From positions 1 through 45,423 of the forward strand of contig JASJCB010000067.1 in NCBI GenBank assembly GCA_030066195.1: a stretch of DNA of 45,423 bases, read 5' to 3'. The translations under genes and the position numbers were made by a program. The stretch is from Acidobacteriota bacterium. Its GTDB lineage: Bacteria > Acidobacteriota > Holophagae > Acanthopleuribacterales > Acanthopleuribacteraceae. Below the pieces are notes generated by a model, which saw only the letters and a program-made list of their open reading frames with translations, had not been told where the DNA came from and ran no database searches. Positions 33,301-44,900 of this stretch are shown one piece after another; position 1 is the first letter of the stretch; the number at the start of each line of letters is the position of its first letter.

Positions 33301-35903
33301 AGGTTGCCGGACTGTTGAAAGACGATCTCTCCATTGCAGCGCTGAATGGTCCCCGCTCCACGGTGATATCGGGCCGGAACGACACACTGGAGGCCCTGTC
33401 TCACCGTTTGCGGCAGGCGAACCTTGCCCACATAAGGCTCGATGTTTCTCACGCGTTCCATTCCGGCCTGATGGAACCGGTTCTCGATCCCTTTGCCGAG
33501 GTCGCCGCGGAGGTAGCCTTCCATGTGCCCCAATTGCCGTTGGTCTCAACGGTCAGCGGCAGGCCGGCCGACCCGCGGATAACAACCGCCGGTTACTGGG
33601 TGCGCCACATTCGACAACCCGTGCGTTTTGCCGACGCCATTCGGCAGGCGAGGGATATCGATGCATTCGTGGAAATAGGTCCCAAGGCCGTTCTTTTGGA
33701 CCTGGCCCGCGATTGCCTGCCGGGACATAAGGCGGACCGGCTCCCGGGCTCGTGCGGTGTGAACGGCGAACCGCTTCAGTTGAAACGCACCCTGGCCATG
33801 CTATACGTGCGCGGCGCACCGGTAGATTGGTCCGCCTTCGAAGGGAATGGGGGGCGCTTTATTTCCCTGCCCGGTTATCCCTTCCAACGCCGGCGCTTCT
33901 GGTTTACCGCCGGGCAAACTTCTGACGGCGCCCGGCCCGAGTGCGCAGCCCCGGTGGAAACCGCCGCCGACTCCAACCGGAATATTTCGAACCGGGTCGT
34001 GCCGGCGACTAAGGATCTGAGTGGCGTCCCCGTGATGACAAGCATGAACGAAGTCAAGTCCACACCGGCGGCGTACCGGATTGCCTGGCAGCAGCAGGAG
34101 CCGCCGCAACGCCTGGAGCGTTCTGAGGAACAGCACGAGGGTACCTGGCTGATCTTCGCCGACAGTGGCGGCTTGGGCCGAGAACTGGCGGGATTGCTGC
34201 GCCGCCGGGGCCGGACTTGTTTCCTCGTTTTACCGGATGGGGCCCATATACGTCGTGGTAGCGATGAGATGGTGCTTCCGGCTGATGCACGGGCGGACGA
34301 GCTTTTGCGGGGTCTGTGTCATGCCGGCCGGCCTCCGGGTCATATCGTCCACCTCAGGTGTTTGGACCTTATGGAGACGGAACCCGATCCGGCCGAGGCA
34401 GCACGGGAAGCATGCGGTTTGTTGTTCCAACTTGCACGTGGACTCACGGCTCAAACAAACGGCCCGGCAACCCGACTTTGGATCGTAACCCGCGGCGCCC
34501 AGGTCCCGGACAGCGCGTTGTCCATACCCGCCCAAGGGCCCATCTGGGGATTGGGCCGCGTCATTGCCCTTGAAGCGACTCGCAACTGGGGTGGTCTGAT
34601 CGATCTCGATCCCCGGCCGCGGCCCGCCGAGGCGCAGGCCGTGCTGGCGGAAATCCGTCATGCGGGCCACGAGGATCAGATCGCCTTTCGAAACGGAAAA
34701 CGCTACGTGCCCAGGCTCGTGCCATTGCCGTTGCCGGACAGGGTCATTCAGTTGAAGCCCGATAGCACCTACCTGTTGACAGGCGGTTCCGGTTTCCTTG
34801 CCCGTCACCTGGTAGCCTGGATGATTGAACGAGGCGCGCGCCATATTTTACTCACCAGCCGCGGCAGCGCCGCTGATACGGAATTCCAGGGCAGCGGATT
34901 CGAGGGTACAAATGTTGTCAACCTTCAGGCCGACATTACAAATCGGGTCGCAATTGAGCGGGTGTTAATTCATATCCGGGACCACATGCCCCCTTTGGCG
35001 GGCATCTTCCATCTCGCGGGCATCGCCGCTTTCCAAGAACTGCGCCGGACAACGGAGGCGGAACTTGAGCGAGCCTTCGCGGCCAAGGCACGGGGCGCCT
35101 GGCTGCTCCATACGCTGACGCGGGGACTTCCTCTGGACCTGTTTGTCTGCTTCTCCTCCGCGGCATGCATCTGGGGAGCGGAGAAGCAGGCTTGTTATGC
35201 AGCCGCGAATCATTTTCTCGACAGCCTGGTCCATTATCGCCGCGCAGTCGGCCTGCCCGGCGCCAGTATCAACTGGGGACCTTTTGCCGGGGGCATGATC
35301 TCCAAATCCGAACAGGAGCATCTGCGGCGGTGCGGCATTACGTCCATGACGCCGGAAGAAGGATTCGCCTTCCTGAACGCGCTGCCGGGCGATGATCAGC
35401 AGCAGGCCGTGGTCGCCCGGGTTGACTGGGACCGTTTCAGGCAGGTCTATGAGGCCAGGCGGCCCCGGACACTTTTGAGTAAGTTGGGGCGGTCTATCGA
35501 CATCGATGAGCAGGAACCCGTATCGGGCTTTCATTTCCGGGAATTACCGGCCCGGGTGGAACCGGTCATTGCCTGGCTGCAGGAGAAGGTGGCTTCTATT
35601 ATGAACCTCGATTCGACTTCCAAACCCGACCCCACCCGTGGTTTCTTTGCCATGGGCCTGGACTCTCTCTCGATCATGGAATTGAAGAAGCTGATCGAGG
35701 TCGAACTGGACTGTTCCTTGAGCCCAACCCTGATACTGGAGCACCCCACCATCGAGGCCCTGGCTAATTTTCTCCATGCCCGTCCCAATCCCCGGAACAA
35801 GACTTCTACCGTAAGGCTCGACCCGCTGGTGTTGGAACACATGAGCGAGGAGGAAGCTGAAACCATATTGATCAAAAAATTGGAACAACTCCGGAGTTGT
35901 TGA
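30357..35903 (+). CDS. Type I PKS: GNAT-ACP-KS-AT-KR-ACP (loading plus first extension module)
   Basis: The protein has 1,848 residues; GGAGGAG precedes the ATG. GNAT, residues 1-205: VVAVTRC with Thr137 and LRFHRHHGAEIVRVLPGYRP, as in the CurA/GphF starter domains that decarboxylate malonyl to acetyl units. Loading ACP: GLGSLD, Ser250. KS, about 322-740: Cys485, His620, His660, complete. AT, about 838-1130: GHSVG with Ser932 and HAFH at 1032-1035, a malonyl-CoA signature. KR, about 1470-1650: TGGSGFLA, Ser1600/1601, Tyr1614; it lacks LDD and has the Trp of A-type KRs. ACP: GLDSLS, Ser1770. The C-terminal tail (LEHMSEEEAETILIKKLEQL) resembles a docking helix for PKS2, which begins one base after this stop. 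It makes a 3-hydroxybutyryl-type starter by inference. Confidence 0.93.
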   Translation: MTVPAGPQKPLLRLVQFEDLDDLVRLEQACWPESLRAPREVIRQRIATFSRGQLAAVLDGSVAGVIYSQRIPEVSALDEIDFQKVACLSTGRGPVLQLLALNVLPHFSNLGLGDQLLRRLLRDLAGNDGITRVVAVTRCREPHPSIPTERYIHMCDAHGLPLDPLLRFHRHHGAEIVRVLPGYRPQSAGRENRGVLIEYPTAPAAAEEWSRSALSNQEPEAIIEDAVRHMLKEGQSLSRHVPLLELGLGSLDLYGLATLLQQKLGIALDPAFFFNYPTVSDMVAHFTDSGRSDRAGTGNPAATFRPVDGNAIREISRPAHLEPEAVAVIGMACRFPGGVTGPDQFWSMLREARDVVSRVPVSRTPSHADTARGGFLEDVDSFDASFFGISPLEAASMDPRQRILLEVAWQALEHAAVDTDQLRGTRVGVFVGGFANDYEMLRAREQPIEQVDRYFGTGNDTSLLAGRLAYFFDFRGPALCVNTACSSSLTAVHMACRSLRAGECDLALAAGINLVLAPEMTRAFTRAGMLSPDGRCKAFSVSADGYVRSEGCGMVVLRRAGRARREFNPILALIRGSAINHDGFSNGLTAPNGEAQQAVMRQALHDAGVRPEEVTYVEAHGTGTRLGDLVEMKALASVYGGQDKRGRPVVIGSVKTNMGHTEATAGIAGLIKVILAMQHETIPPHLHCRQPHPDLALESIPAEIPTKNMPFPGNAQGRRFAAVSSFGFSGTNAHLIVAEPPQLEAARSTQRAGYLLTLSARNDAALQQLARAYADRPATVDDPANTCFTANRGRTHLPERLAVVAASGEDLRRQLAGLKKGDSAVGLIRGRAGSRVPRIAFLFSGQGSQLPRMGQTLYRDEPVFRRIMDRCDSLLRPCLEVPLLQALYPEGNDPGLLDQTTYAQPALFAFQTALAGLWQSRGIEPCLVLGHSVGELAAACIAGVFSLEDGLKLIAARGRLMGALPAGGGMLAVRADDAAVLEVAGLLKDDLSIAALNGPRSTVISGRNDTLEALSHRLRQANLAHIRLDVSHAFHSGLMEPVLDPFAEVAAEVAFHVPQLPLVSTVSGRPADPRITTAGYWVRHIRQPVRFADAIRQARDIDAFVEIGPKAVLLDLARDCLPGHKADRLPGSCGVNGEPLQLKRTLAMLYVRGAPVDWSAFEGNGGRFISLPGYPFQRRRFWFTAGQTSDGARPECAAPVETAADSNRNISNRVVPATKDLSGVPVMTSMNEVKSTPAAYRIAWQQQEPPQRLERSEEQHEGTWLIFADSGGLGRELAGLLRRRGRTCFLVLPDGAHIRRGSDEMVLPADARADELLRGLCHAGRPPGHIVHLRCLDLMETEPDPAEAAREACGLLFQLARGLTAQTNGPATRLWIVTRGAQVPDSALSIPAQGPIWGLGRVIALEATRNWGGLIDLDPRPRPAEAQAVLAEIRHAGHEDQIAFRNGKRYVPRLVPLPLPDRVIQLKPDSTYLLTGGSGFLARHLVAWMIERGARHILLTSRGSAADTEFQGSGFEGTNVVNLQADITNRVAIERVLIHIRDHMPPLAGIFHLAGIAAFQELRRTTEAELERAFAAKARGAWLLHTLTRGLPLDLFVCFSSAACIWGAEKQACYAAANHFLDSLVHYRRAVGLPGASINWGPFAGGMISKSEQEHLRRCGITSMTPEEGFAFLNALPGDDQQQAVVARVDWDRFRQVYEARRPRTLLSKLGRSIDIDEQEPVSGFHFRELPARVEPVIAWLQEKVASIMNLDSTSKPDPTRGFFAMGLDSLSIMELKKLIEVELDCSLSPTLILEHPTIEALANFLHARPNPRNKTSTVRLDPLVLEHMSEEEAETILIKKLEQLRSC

Positions 35904-35904
35904 C

Positions 35905-38900
35905 ATGACTACCTCCCTATCCCCCTTGAAGCGGGCCCTGCTAAAGCTCGAAGAGATGGAAAGCCGGCTCGAAACCCTGAAGTCGGAGAAGCGCATGCCG
36001 ATTGCCGTCATCGGCATGGGATGTCACTTTCCAGGTAGCAACCGCGACCAGGAGGCGTTCGCTGAGTTGTTGCGCCGGGGCCGTTGCGCTATCCAAGAGA
36101 TTCCCATACAACGCTGGGACCTGGATGCCTGGTACCATCCCGATCCCGAGGCGCCCGGAAAGATGTACTGCCGCCACGGCGGTTTCATCGATCAAGCCTA
36201 CGATTTCGACGCGAGCTTTTTCGGCATCTCGCCGCGGGAAGCAAGGGCTATGGACCCCCAGCAAAGGCTGCTGCTTGAAACCAGTTGGCGGGCATTGGAA
36301 AACGCGCTGTTGAACCCGGCCGGCCTGTGCGGTAGTAGGACCGGGGTCTTCGTGGGCTCGTCTTTTGTTGATCACGAGGCGGCCGACACGCCCGCATCCA
36401 TCGATGCCTACACCAGCCTGGGTAACTATCGCAGCACGGCCGCCGGCCGGATTTCCCACATTCTGGGCTTTCATGGTCCCAACTTACAACTGGATACGGC
36501 ATGCGCCTCTTCCCTTATGGCCGTACATCTGGCTTGCCAAAGTCTGCGGACCGGCGAATCCGAGATCGCCCTGGCGGGGGGCGTCAACCTGCTGCTCTCA
36601 CCTCAGCCGAGCATTGGTCTTTGTAAGATGAAGGCCCTGGCGGTGGACGGCAAGGTCAAGGTGTTCGATGCGGCGGCGGACGGCTACGTCCGTGGAGAGG
36701 GCTGCGGTATGGTAGTCCTGCAACCTCTCGAAAAAGCCCTGGCGGCGGGGCAACGAGTCCTGGCCGTGATTCGCGGCTCCGCCACCAATCACAACGGTCC
36801 GTCCGCCGGCCTGACCGTGCCCAATCGCAAGGCTCAGGAAGACCTTTTGCGCCGTGCACTCGACAGCTCCGGCCTGAGGGCGGGTGATATCGGTTATGTG
36901 GAAGCCCACGGCTCCGGCACCGCCCTGGGCGATCCCTTGGAAGTCGGCGCTCTGGCCGCGGTCTACGGCGAGGGACGAAACGTGGATGATCCCTTGTGGG
37001 TGGGTTCCCTGAAGGCCAACATCGGCCACCTGGAAGCGGCTGCCGGAATTGCCGGCCTGATCAAGACCATTCTCGTGTTGCAAAAGGAAGAGATACCGCC
37101 CCAAATCCACTTTCACAAGCCCAATCCCCATATCCCCTGGGCCGAGATTCCGCTTAGGGTTCCCGATCGGCTTCGTGCCTGGCCACGCGGCGAACGACCT
37201 CATGGAGCGGCCGTCACCTCCATGGGCATCAGCGGCAGCAACGTTCACCTGATCCTGGAGGAAGCGCCGGAGCCCGCACCCACGAAGCCGGAACCCGGCC
37301 CCTATCTGCTGACCCTGTCCGGCAAGACCCCGGCAGCCTTGCGAGCGCTTGGTGACCGTTGCCGAGACCTGCTGGAGAAGCAAGGGCAAGCGCACCCCGC
37401 CGATATATGTGCTGCCGGCCGGCTGGTTGCCTCCGGTTTTCGGGAAAGACTCGCGATAACGGCCGATTCCGGCGAAGACCTGCGCCGCTCTCTTGCCTTG
37501 TTCAGCGAAAACCACACGGCCCCCGGCCTCCGCCGCGCCGGCGTGGACGGGCGAGCGGGTATTGCTTTCGCCTTCCCCGACGGGGATCCCCTCCGAACAG
37601 GTTGCGGGCGGGAGTTGTTCGAAAATTACCCTGTTTTTCGTCACTGCTTGCAACGCTGCTCGCGGCGGCTGAGTCTTGATCGCCCCCTGGTCGAAGTTCT
37701 ATATCCTTCCGTACAGCGCGGCCCGCAACCGCTGCACCCGAACTACGCGGAAGCGGCCCGCTTTTCCCTGGCTCTGGCCCTGGCCGAACTCTGGCGCTCC
37801 TGGGGCGTTGTGCCCGACCTGGTGACGGGTTCCGGCGTGCAAGCGTTAGCCGCTGCCTGTGCGGCGGGTCTCTTCAGTCCGGAGGACGGTCTGGACCTGG
37901 TCACCGCCTGCAACGATACGCAACGCTTTGACCGGATTTGCGACCGCGCGGTCTTTTCCCAACCCCGATGCCGGGTGGTTTCCGCTCCGGAAGGTCCCGT
38001 TCCAGGCGATGCGATCGCCACATCCGACTGGTGGCGGCAATGGGTGAGAGCGAATGACGGGACGATAAGGGCCTTCGCGCCGGAGCCCGACATCTCGATC
38101 ATTATGGAGATGGGCGTGGGATCAGTTAAAACAACCCGCGCGGTGACCCGAGTCTTGCCCTGTGGCCTGAACGGTCGGCGCGTATTGATGGAGAATCTGG
38201 CCGAACTCTATACAGCCGGCGCCCCCATCGATTGGAACGCCGTGAGCCCAAGAACCTCGTTCAACCCCGTTTCTTTCCCAGGTTATCCCTTTGAGCGGCG
38301 AACCTACATGCCGGTGCGCACTGAGACCGAACCGGCCGTCACACAAGCGAAGCCGGGCGATATCTATGACGCCTTTGCCCAAGAGCCCGGTCATGCGGCC
38401 GGCAGAGAAAAACGACGACTTATGCGTTTTGCACCCTTTCCCACCATACGGGAGGGCTTTTCCTGCTTCCGCTTCTTTACGGATCCTGACGAAGATGGAT
38501 TCACCGGTATTGTGCAACAAGGCCAGGAAGAATTGCGCGAGATGCTCTTCCGCCATGTCGACTTCGCTCGATGCCGCCATGTTTTTGATTTCGGCTGTGG
38601 CTACGCGACCGATCTCATCCATCTCGGCACGAAACATCCTCACCTTCATCTGACCGGTTGTACGCTTTCCAGGGAACAGGAAAACTTTGCGTGCGGGAAG
38701 TTGGAAGAAGCCGCCCTGACCGAACGGGTCGCCGTTCATCTGAAGGACAGTGCCGAGGTTACCTTTGCCGAGCGTTTCGAGCTTATTTTCGGCATCGAGG
38801 TCGCACACCACATCAAGGACAAGGCCCGGCTCCTTTCCAACCTGACCCGCCACCTGGCGGACGACGGACTCCTCGCCCTCGCCGACTTTGTCGCCGCAAC

Positions 38901-41900
38901 GGATTTTTCCATCGACCAGGAGTCTCTCTCCTCATTCTTGATCAGCAAGGCGGAATGGCTTGAACTATTCGAGAAGAATGGCTTGGGTGTCCTTGAGTGC
39001 GTTGATGTCAGCCGGGAAATCGCTAATTTTCTCCACGATCCCGACTACGAAAAGCACGTGGACTCTCTCGCTGACCAACGGGTGTTGCCGCGTGTCTTCC
39101 ATTCTTATGACCGTTTGGGCAAGCTGATGCGCAAGGGTCTGGTTGCCTATGTTCTGCTGACCGTGAAGAAATGTGGAGAACCGGCCGTCGCGGAGAACCG
39201 CCGCAAGCTGGAGCACATGACACCCTACAGTTTGCTTTCGCCCGCCCACTGGTATTACAAGGTTACCTGGCAGCCCAAGGCTCCCGCCGGCCGCGAGCCC
39301 GCCGCCGAACAGTCGGCCTCTTTGCAACGCGGCGCCGCGATAACCGTCCCCTTGGAGGAGATCGCCCTGGTCTCGCTTGCCCACGCCTTGTGTACAATGG
39401 GCTGGTCTCCGCGGCCTGGACAGGAGTTCAGCGCACGCCGGCTGCAACAGCAGTTGGGCATCATCGGTCGCTACGAGGCCTACACGGGGCTATTGTTGCA
39501 AATGTTACGGAAAGCCGGCTATCTGGGTCGAGAGGCCGATACCTGGTCGGTCCTCAGGGAACTGCCGCGGGGTGAGAGTCACCGGATGACGGCGGAGCTT
39601 CTGGAGCGGCACCCCGTAATGACGCATGAGCTTCTACTGCTGGAACGGATCACCGGCGCTTTGCCCGAGATTCTTCGAGGCGAAACCCGAGCCTTGGATT
39701 TATTGTTCCCTGACGGTGACCCGGAGACCATCGGCCGGCTGTATCATAACGCCTTGAAGCTTTCCGGCATGGATGAAGTATGCTGTGATGTGGCTCGGAA
39801 GGAAATCAGCGCCCGCCGCGGGCCGGTCCGTATCCTCGAGGTCGGCGCCGGCACCGGCTCGCTGAGCGCATGTCTGCTGTCTCACCTGCACGCCGCACGG
39901 ACCAGTTACTGTTTTACCGACATCTCCACTCACTTCGTTGTCGAGGCTCGCGAACGATTCCGCGATTTCCCGTTTATGAGCTACGCCGTCCTGGACCTGG
40001 AGCGGGAACCGGCCGAACAGGGATTCGAAAGTCATACCTATGACATCATCCTTGCGGCAAACGCGGTACATGTAACGACCTCAATCAGCGCGACCTTGAC
40101 CCGGTTGCGCCGCCTCCTGGCTCCGGGCGGCGCGTTGATCCTGCTTGAAGGGATCGGCCGCCGCTGTTGGAGTGATCTCATCTTCGGGCTGTTGGACAAT
40201 TGGTGGGATTTCAGGGATCGCCGGCTGCGCCGGGATCACCCGCTGCTCGATCTGCCGACTTGGAATAAGGTATTACGCCGGGCGGGTTTTGCCCGGATCG
40301 ATGCTTTCGGCGATGACAGTACGGATGATACTCCGGCGCCCATGGCGGTCATCCGGGCGGGTGAGACTCCATGCCCGGCCTACAGCGGTACATGGCTGAT
40401 CCTGGCAGGGAAGCACGGACCCGCAAGAGCACTCGCGACCTTGTTACGCGGTCGCGGCGAGTTGGGTTTGCTCGTCTATCCCGAACAAGACGCACCCTGC
40501 CCTGATGCGGATGACGTCGTGATCGACATCCACGAGCGGAATGCTTTTTCGCGGCTTGTCGCGGATTTGTCCGCAACCGATCACCCGCCCCTGAAGGGCG
40601 TGATCCATATGTGGTCCCTGGACCGGACGCCGGCGGACAGGCCCGATGATGCCGCCTCGATGCTATGCGGCAGCATGTTCTCACTGGTGCACGCATTGGC
40701 CGTGCACCAAACCGATAGGGAACTTTCCATCTACCTGGTCACCCGGGGTGCGCAACAAGTGGCAGGCAACGCTGTCTCGGCCGAGGGTTCCCCGTTGTGG
40801 GGCTTGGGAACGGTGCTGGCCCGGGAACACCCCCAATGGTGGGGCGGTCTGATCGATCTCGATCCAAAGGAAGCCGCGGGGGAAGCCGAAGCCCTGCTCG
40901 CCGAGATGGACGCCTCCGGGGGCGAGACCAGGGTCGCTTTGCGCAACACGGGGCGCTATGTCGCCAGGCCGGCCCACGTCGCCCTTGATCCCGTGGCCGA
41001 GTATGCCTTTCACGCCGATGCAACCTACATGGTCACCGGAGGGCTGGGTGGTCTCGGCCGTCACGTCTGCCGGTGGATGGTCAGCCGTGGCGCCCGCCAC
41101 CTGTTGATCCTGGGTCGATCTGCTGAAAACCGGAACGGGCGGGCATTCGCGGACGCTTTGGAAGAGATGGGTTGCCGGGTTACCCTGCGTGGGGTCGATG
41201 TTTCCGATAGCGAGGAGTTGGGCCGGGTCCCGGCCGACGGCCTCGATCCGCCGCTTAAAGGTTTGATCCATGCGGCCGGTTCCCTGGATGATGCGCGCCT
41301 TGCCGACCTCTCCCGGCCGCGCATGGCGGCGGTTCTGGCCCCAAAAATCCAAGGCTGCTGGAACCTGCATTGCCTGACTCGCTCTATGCCCCTCGATTTC
41401 TTCGTTTTGTTTTCCTCGGCAAGCGTCCATCTCGGCATACCGGGTCAGGCCGCCTATGCGGCCGCCAACGCCTTTATGGATGCGCTGGCGCAACAGCGCC
41501 GGCAGGCCGGACTCCCCGCTTGCAGCATCAACTGGGGACCCTGGTCGGAAAGCGGCATGGCCGCCGGTATGGCAGACGACCGTGGATCGTTCAAAGGATT
41601 GGGCCGAATCAGGCCCGGCCGGGGCTTGGAGATTCTGAACATACTCCTTGGCCGAGACGATACCGGACTTATGGTATTGCCCGCCGACTGGGACCGCTTT
41701 TACCAAAACGTTCGCGACCCGTTCTTCGCAGAATTGATTCCGCCGCGAGTGGAGACGAGGGACAGTCTCGGGCCGGTTTCCGCTTTTCCGCGCGGAGACC
41801 GGTTGGAAACATTCGTGCGGGAACGTTTGCGCGACCTGCTTCAACTGGACGGACCCCTCGATCCCCAACTGGGATTTCGTGAAATGGGCCTGGACTCGTT

Positions 41901-44900
41901 TACCAGCCTGGAACTCAGAAACCTGCTGCAAAGAGAATTGGGCTGCTCCCTGCCCGCAACCCTGCTTTTCGACTCCCCGACCTTGCCCGCCCTGCTCGAC
42001 CGTTTGCGTAAGCAACTGGAGCCCGGCCGGGATTCGGAAACGCATTCCGAGGAGGCCGTTGAGACGGCCGCAGCGCCTCGTGTTGTGAGCAATGCTAGGG
42101 CGCTTCTCCAGGAACCCATTGCCGTTGTCGGGCTGGGCTGCCGTTTTCCCGGCGATGCCGTCTCACCCGAGCACTTCCGGCGGCTCCTGAAAGAAGGACG
42201 CAACGGCATCATCGACCTTCCCGACGAGCGTTGGACCCGCGGCAGTGAAGCCGTTGCCGACAGGGGTGGATTCCTTCGGGATATCGATCTCTTCGATGCC
42301 TCGTTCTTCTCCATGTCTCCTCAGGAGGCCGACCAACTCGATCCTCAACACCGATTGTTATTGGAAGTGGCCTGGCAAACCCTGGAACACGCGGCGGTTT
42401 CACCGGACCGTTTGCAGGAAAGTAATTGCGGCGTCTTTTTCGGCCTGGCCACCTTTGATTACGCCTCGCGGGTCCTAAGCCGTAACCTGGAAGAGGTAGA
42501 TGCCCATACTTCGTCGGGAGCCTTCGCCGCCACCGCGGCCGGCCGCCTGTCGCATATCCTCGGTTGCAGAGGGCCCAGCATGGTCGTGGATACGGCCTGT
42601 TCCTCTTCCCTGGTTGCGCTGCATCTGGCTTGTCAGAGTTTGAGATCAGGAGAGTCGGAACTGGCTCTCGCGGGTGGGGTCAATCTCATGATCGACCCGC
42701 GTATCACCTCTGTTTTCCAACGGGCCGGCGTTATATCGGAAGACGCCCGGTGCCGTTGCTTCGACGCTTCAGCCAATGGAATCGTGCGAGGAGAAGGCTG
42801 CGGGGTCGTGCTGCTGGAGCGTCTCTCCGATGCGCGGCGGAACGGGGACCGCATCCTGGCGCTGGTGCATGGCTCCGCGGTCAATCACGACGGCCGGGCC
42901 GGCAGCCTGACGGCGCCCTCCGGCACATCCCAACAGATCGTGATGCGAGAGGCGCTGAAGCGCGCCGGTCTCAAGGGATCGCAAATCGATTACGTCGAGA
43001 CCCACGGCACGGGGACCAGGCTGGGTGATCCCATCGAAATGGGTGCTTTGGGTCGGGTGTACGGCGCCGAACGAGACACATCCCGACCCCTGGCGGTCGG
43101 CTCGGTCAAAACCAATATCGGCCATCTGGAAGCCGCCGCCGGCATAGCCGGTTTCATCAAGACCGTGCTGGCGCTGCACCATGGTGAGATCCCTCCCAAC
43201 CTTCACTTCAAGCAGCCCTCCCCACACATCGCATGGGACAGCCTGCCCATCCGGGTACCGGTTCGGGCACAGCCCTGGCCCTCGGGGAAACAGCCCCGCT
43301 ATGCCGGTGTCTCCTCCTTCGGATTCAGCGGCACCAACGCGCACGTGTTGCTGGGTGAAGCCCCCCGAGAGGCGGCAAGCGGTGCGCGATGTGAACGACC
43401 GCTTCACCTGCTTACCCTTTCCGCGCGGGACGAACGGGCGCTGGCGCAACTGGTGGATCGTTACCTGGAAATGCCGGCAGGACCCGCGGAAAGTTCCCTC
43501 GGTGACCTGTGTTTCAGCGCCAATGCCGGCCGTGCTCACTTCTCTCACCGGATTGCCGTGGTAGGCGCCACCTGGGAAAGGATGCTTCAAGCTCTCGACA
43601 ACCTTGCTTCCGGGATACCCGATGCCTGTCTCTTCAAGGGAAGCCCGGACGGCGATCATCCGCCCCGGGTAAATCTGCTGATCGGGAATGGGCAGGACTG
43701 GTCTTGGAGCGGGCGCTTGGACCATCCCGGTTATCGCCGTGATCTGGATGATTTCCTCGCAAAGTCGGGTACTACGCGCGATGGCAGCGACAATCCGAGC
43801 AGACGGTTTGCCCTACTCTACAGTCTGGTTGGTCTTTGGCGTTCCTGGGGAATCGAGCCCGCGCACATCGCGGCACATGGACTTGGAGAATACGTCGCGG
43901 CCTGTTATGCGGGGGTCTTTTCCATCGAAGATGCTCTGGAACTGCTGAAGGCCCGCTGTCGCCCGTCTCAAGACAAGGATGCGCCCGCACGAGCCGCCGG
44001 GAAAATCGATTTCCGCGAACCCCGCATCAGCCTGACCACCCCCCGGGGCGGCCGAAGAATCGCGAACTCGGACTATTGGACTGACCCCGTTGGACAGTCC
44101 TTCGATGCCGACCGACCGCTACCCATGCCTGACGGCCCCTGCCTGGAAATCGGAACAGCCGCCCAACCCGGATGGGGCGAGTTACTGCATACCCTGGCCG
44201 GGCTCTATGTCCGCGGCATCGATCCCGATTGGGCCGCTTTCGACGCGCCTTACAGGCGCCGCCGGGTATCCCTACCCACCTACCCGTTCCAAAGACAGCG
44301 CTACTGGCTGAAAGACCCCGAACCGCTCCGTCAAGGACTCGGGTCAACCGGCTTACCCGACCCGGGGAAACCGGAACCCGGTTCCGTGCGACAGCAGGAG
44401 GTTCTCGACCAACTCGTGGCAATCGCCGCCAGGTTGCTGTTGGTGGAAAAGCCCCGCCTCGATGCGCCCTTACTGGAAATGGGCGCGGACTCGTTGGTGA
44501 TGCTCAGCCTCAAAAGCAAGATCAAGAAGGTCTTTGGTTGCGAGATTACCACACGCCAACTGGCCGAGCAGTATCGAACTCTCCAAGCTCTTGCCGGGTA
44601 TATCGCGAACCGGATGCCGCCGCCCGTCGAAGCGCCCGCGGCGGGCGATGCTCTGAACAACAGGCCCGGGCCGAATAACCGGACATCCTCATCCCCTCAG
44701 ACCCTGGAGTCGATCCCCCGGCAACAAATGCAGGAGATCATGAACCGACAACTGCAAACGATCGAGCGAGTCATCGATCGACAACTGGCCGTTCTTGCCA
44801 ACGCCGGGACCGCCGGTCATGATCAGGCGTCGCAACCGATGCCCGAACCACCCGCGCCCGGCCCCGTCCCCGGGGCGAGCATCCCGCGCCGGACGCCGGC

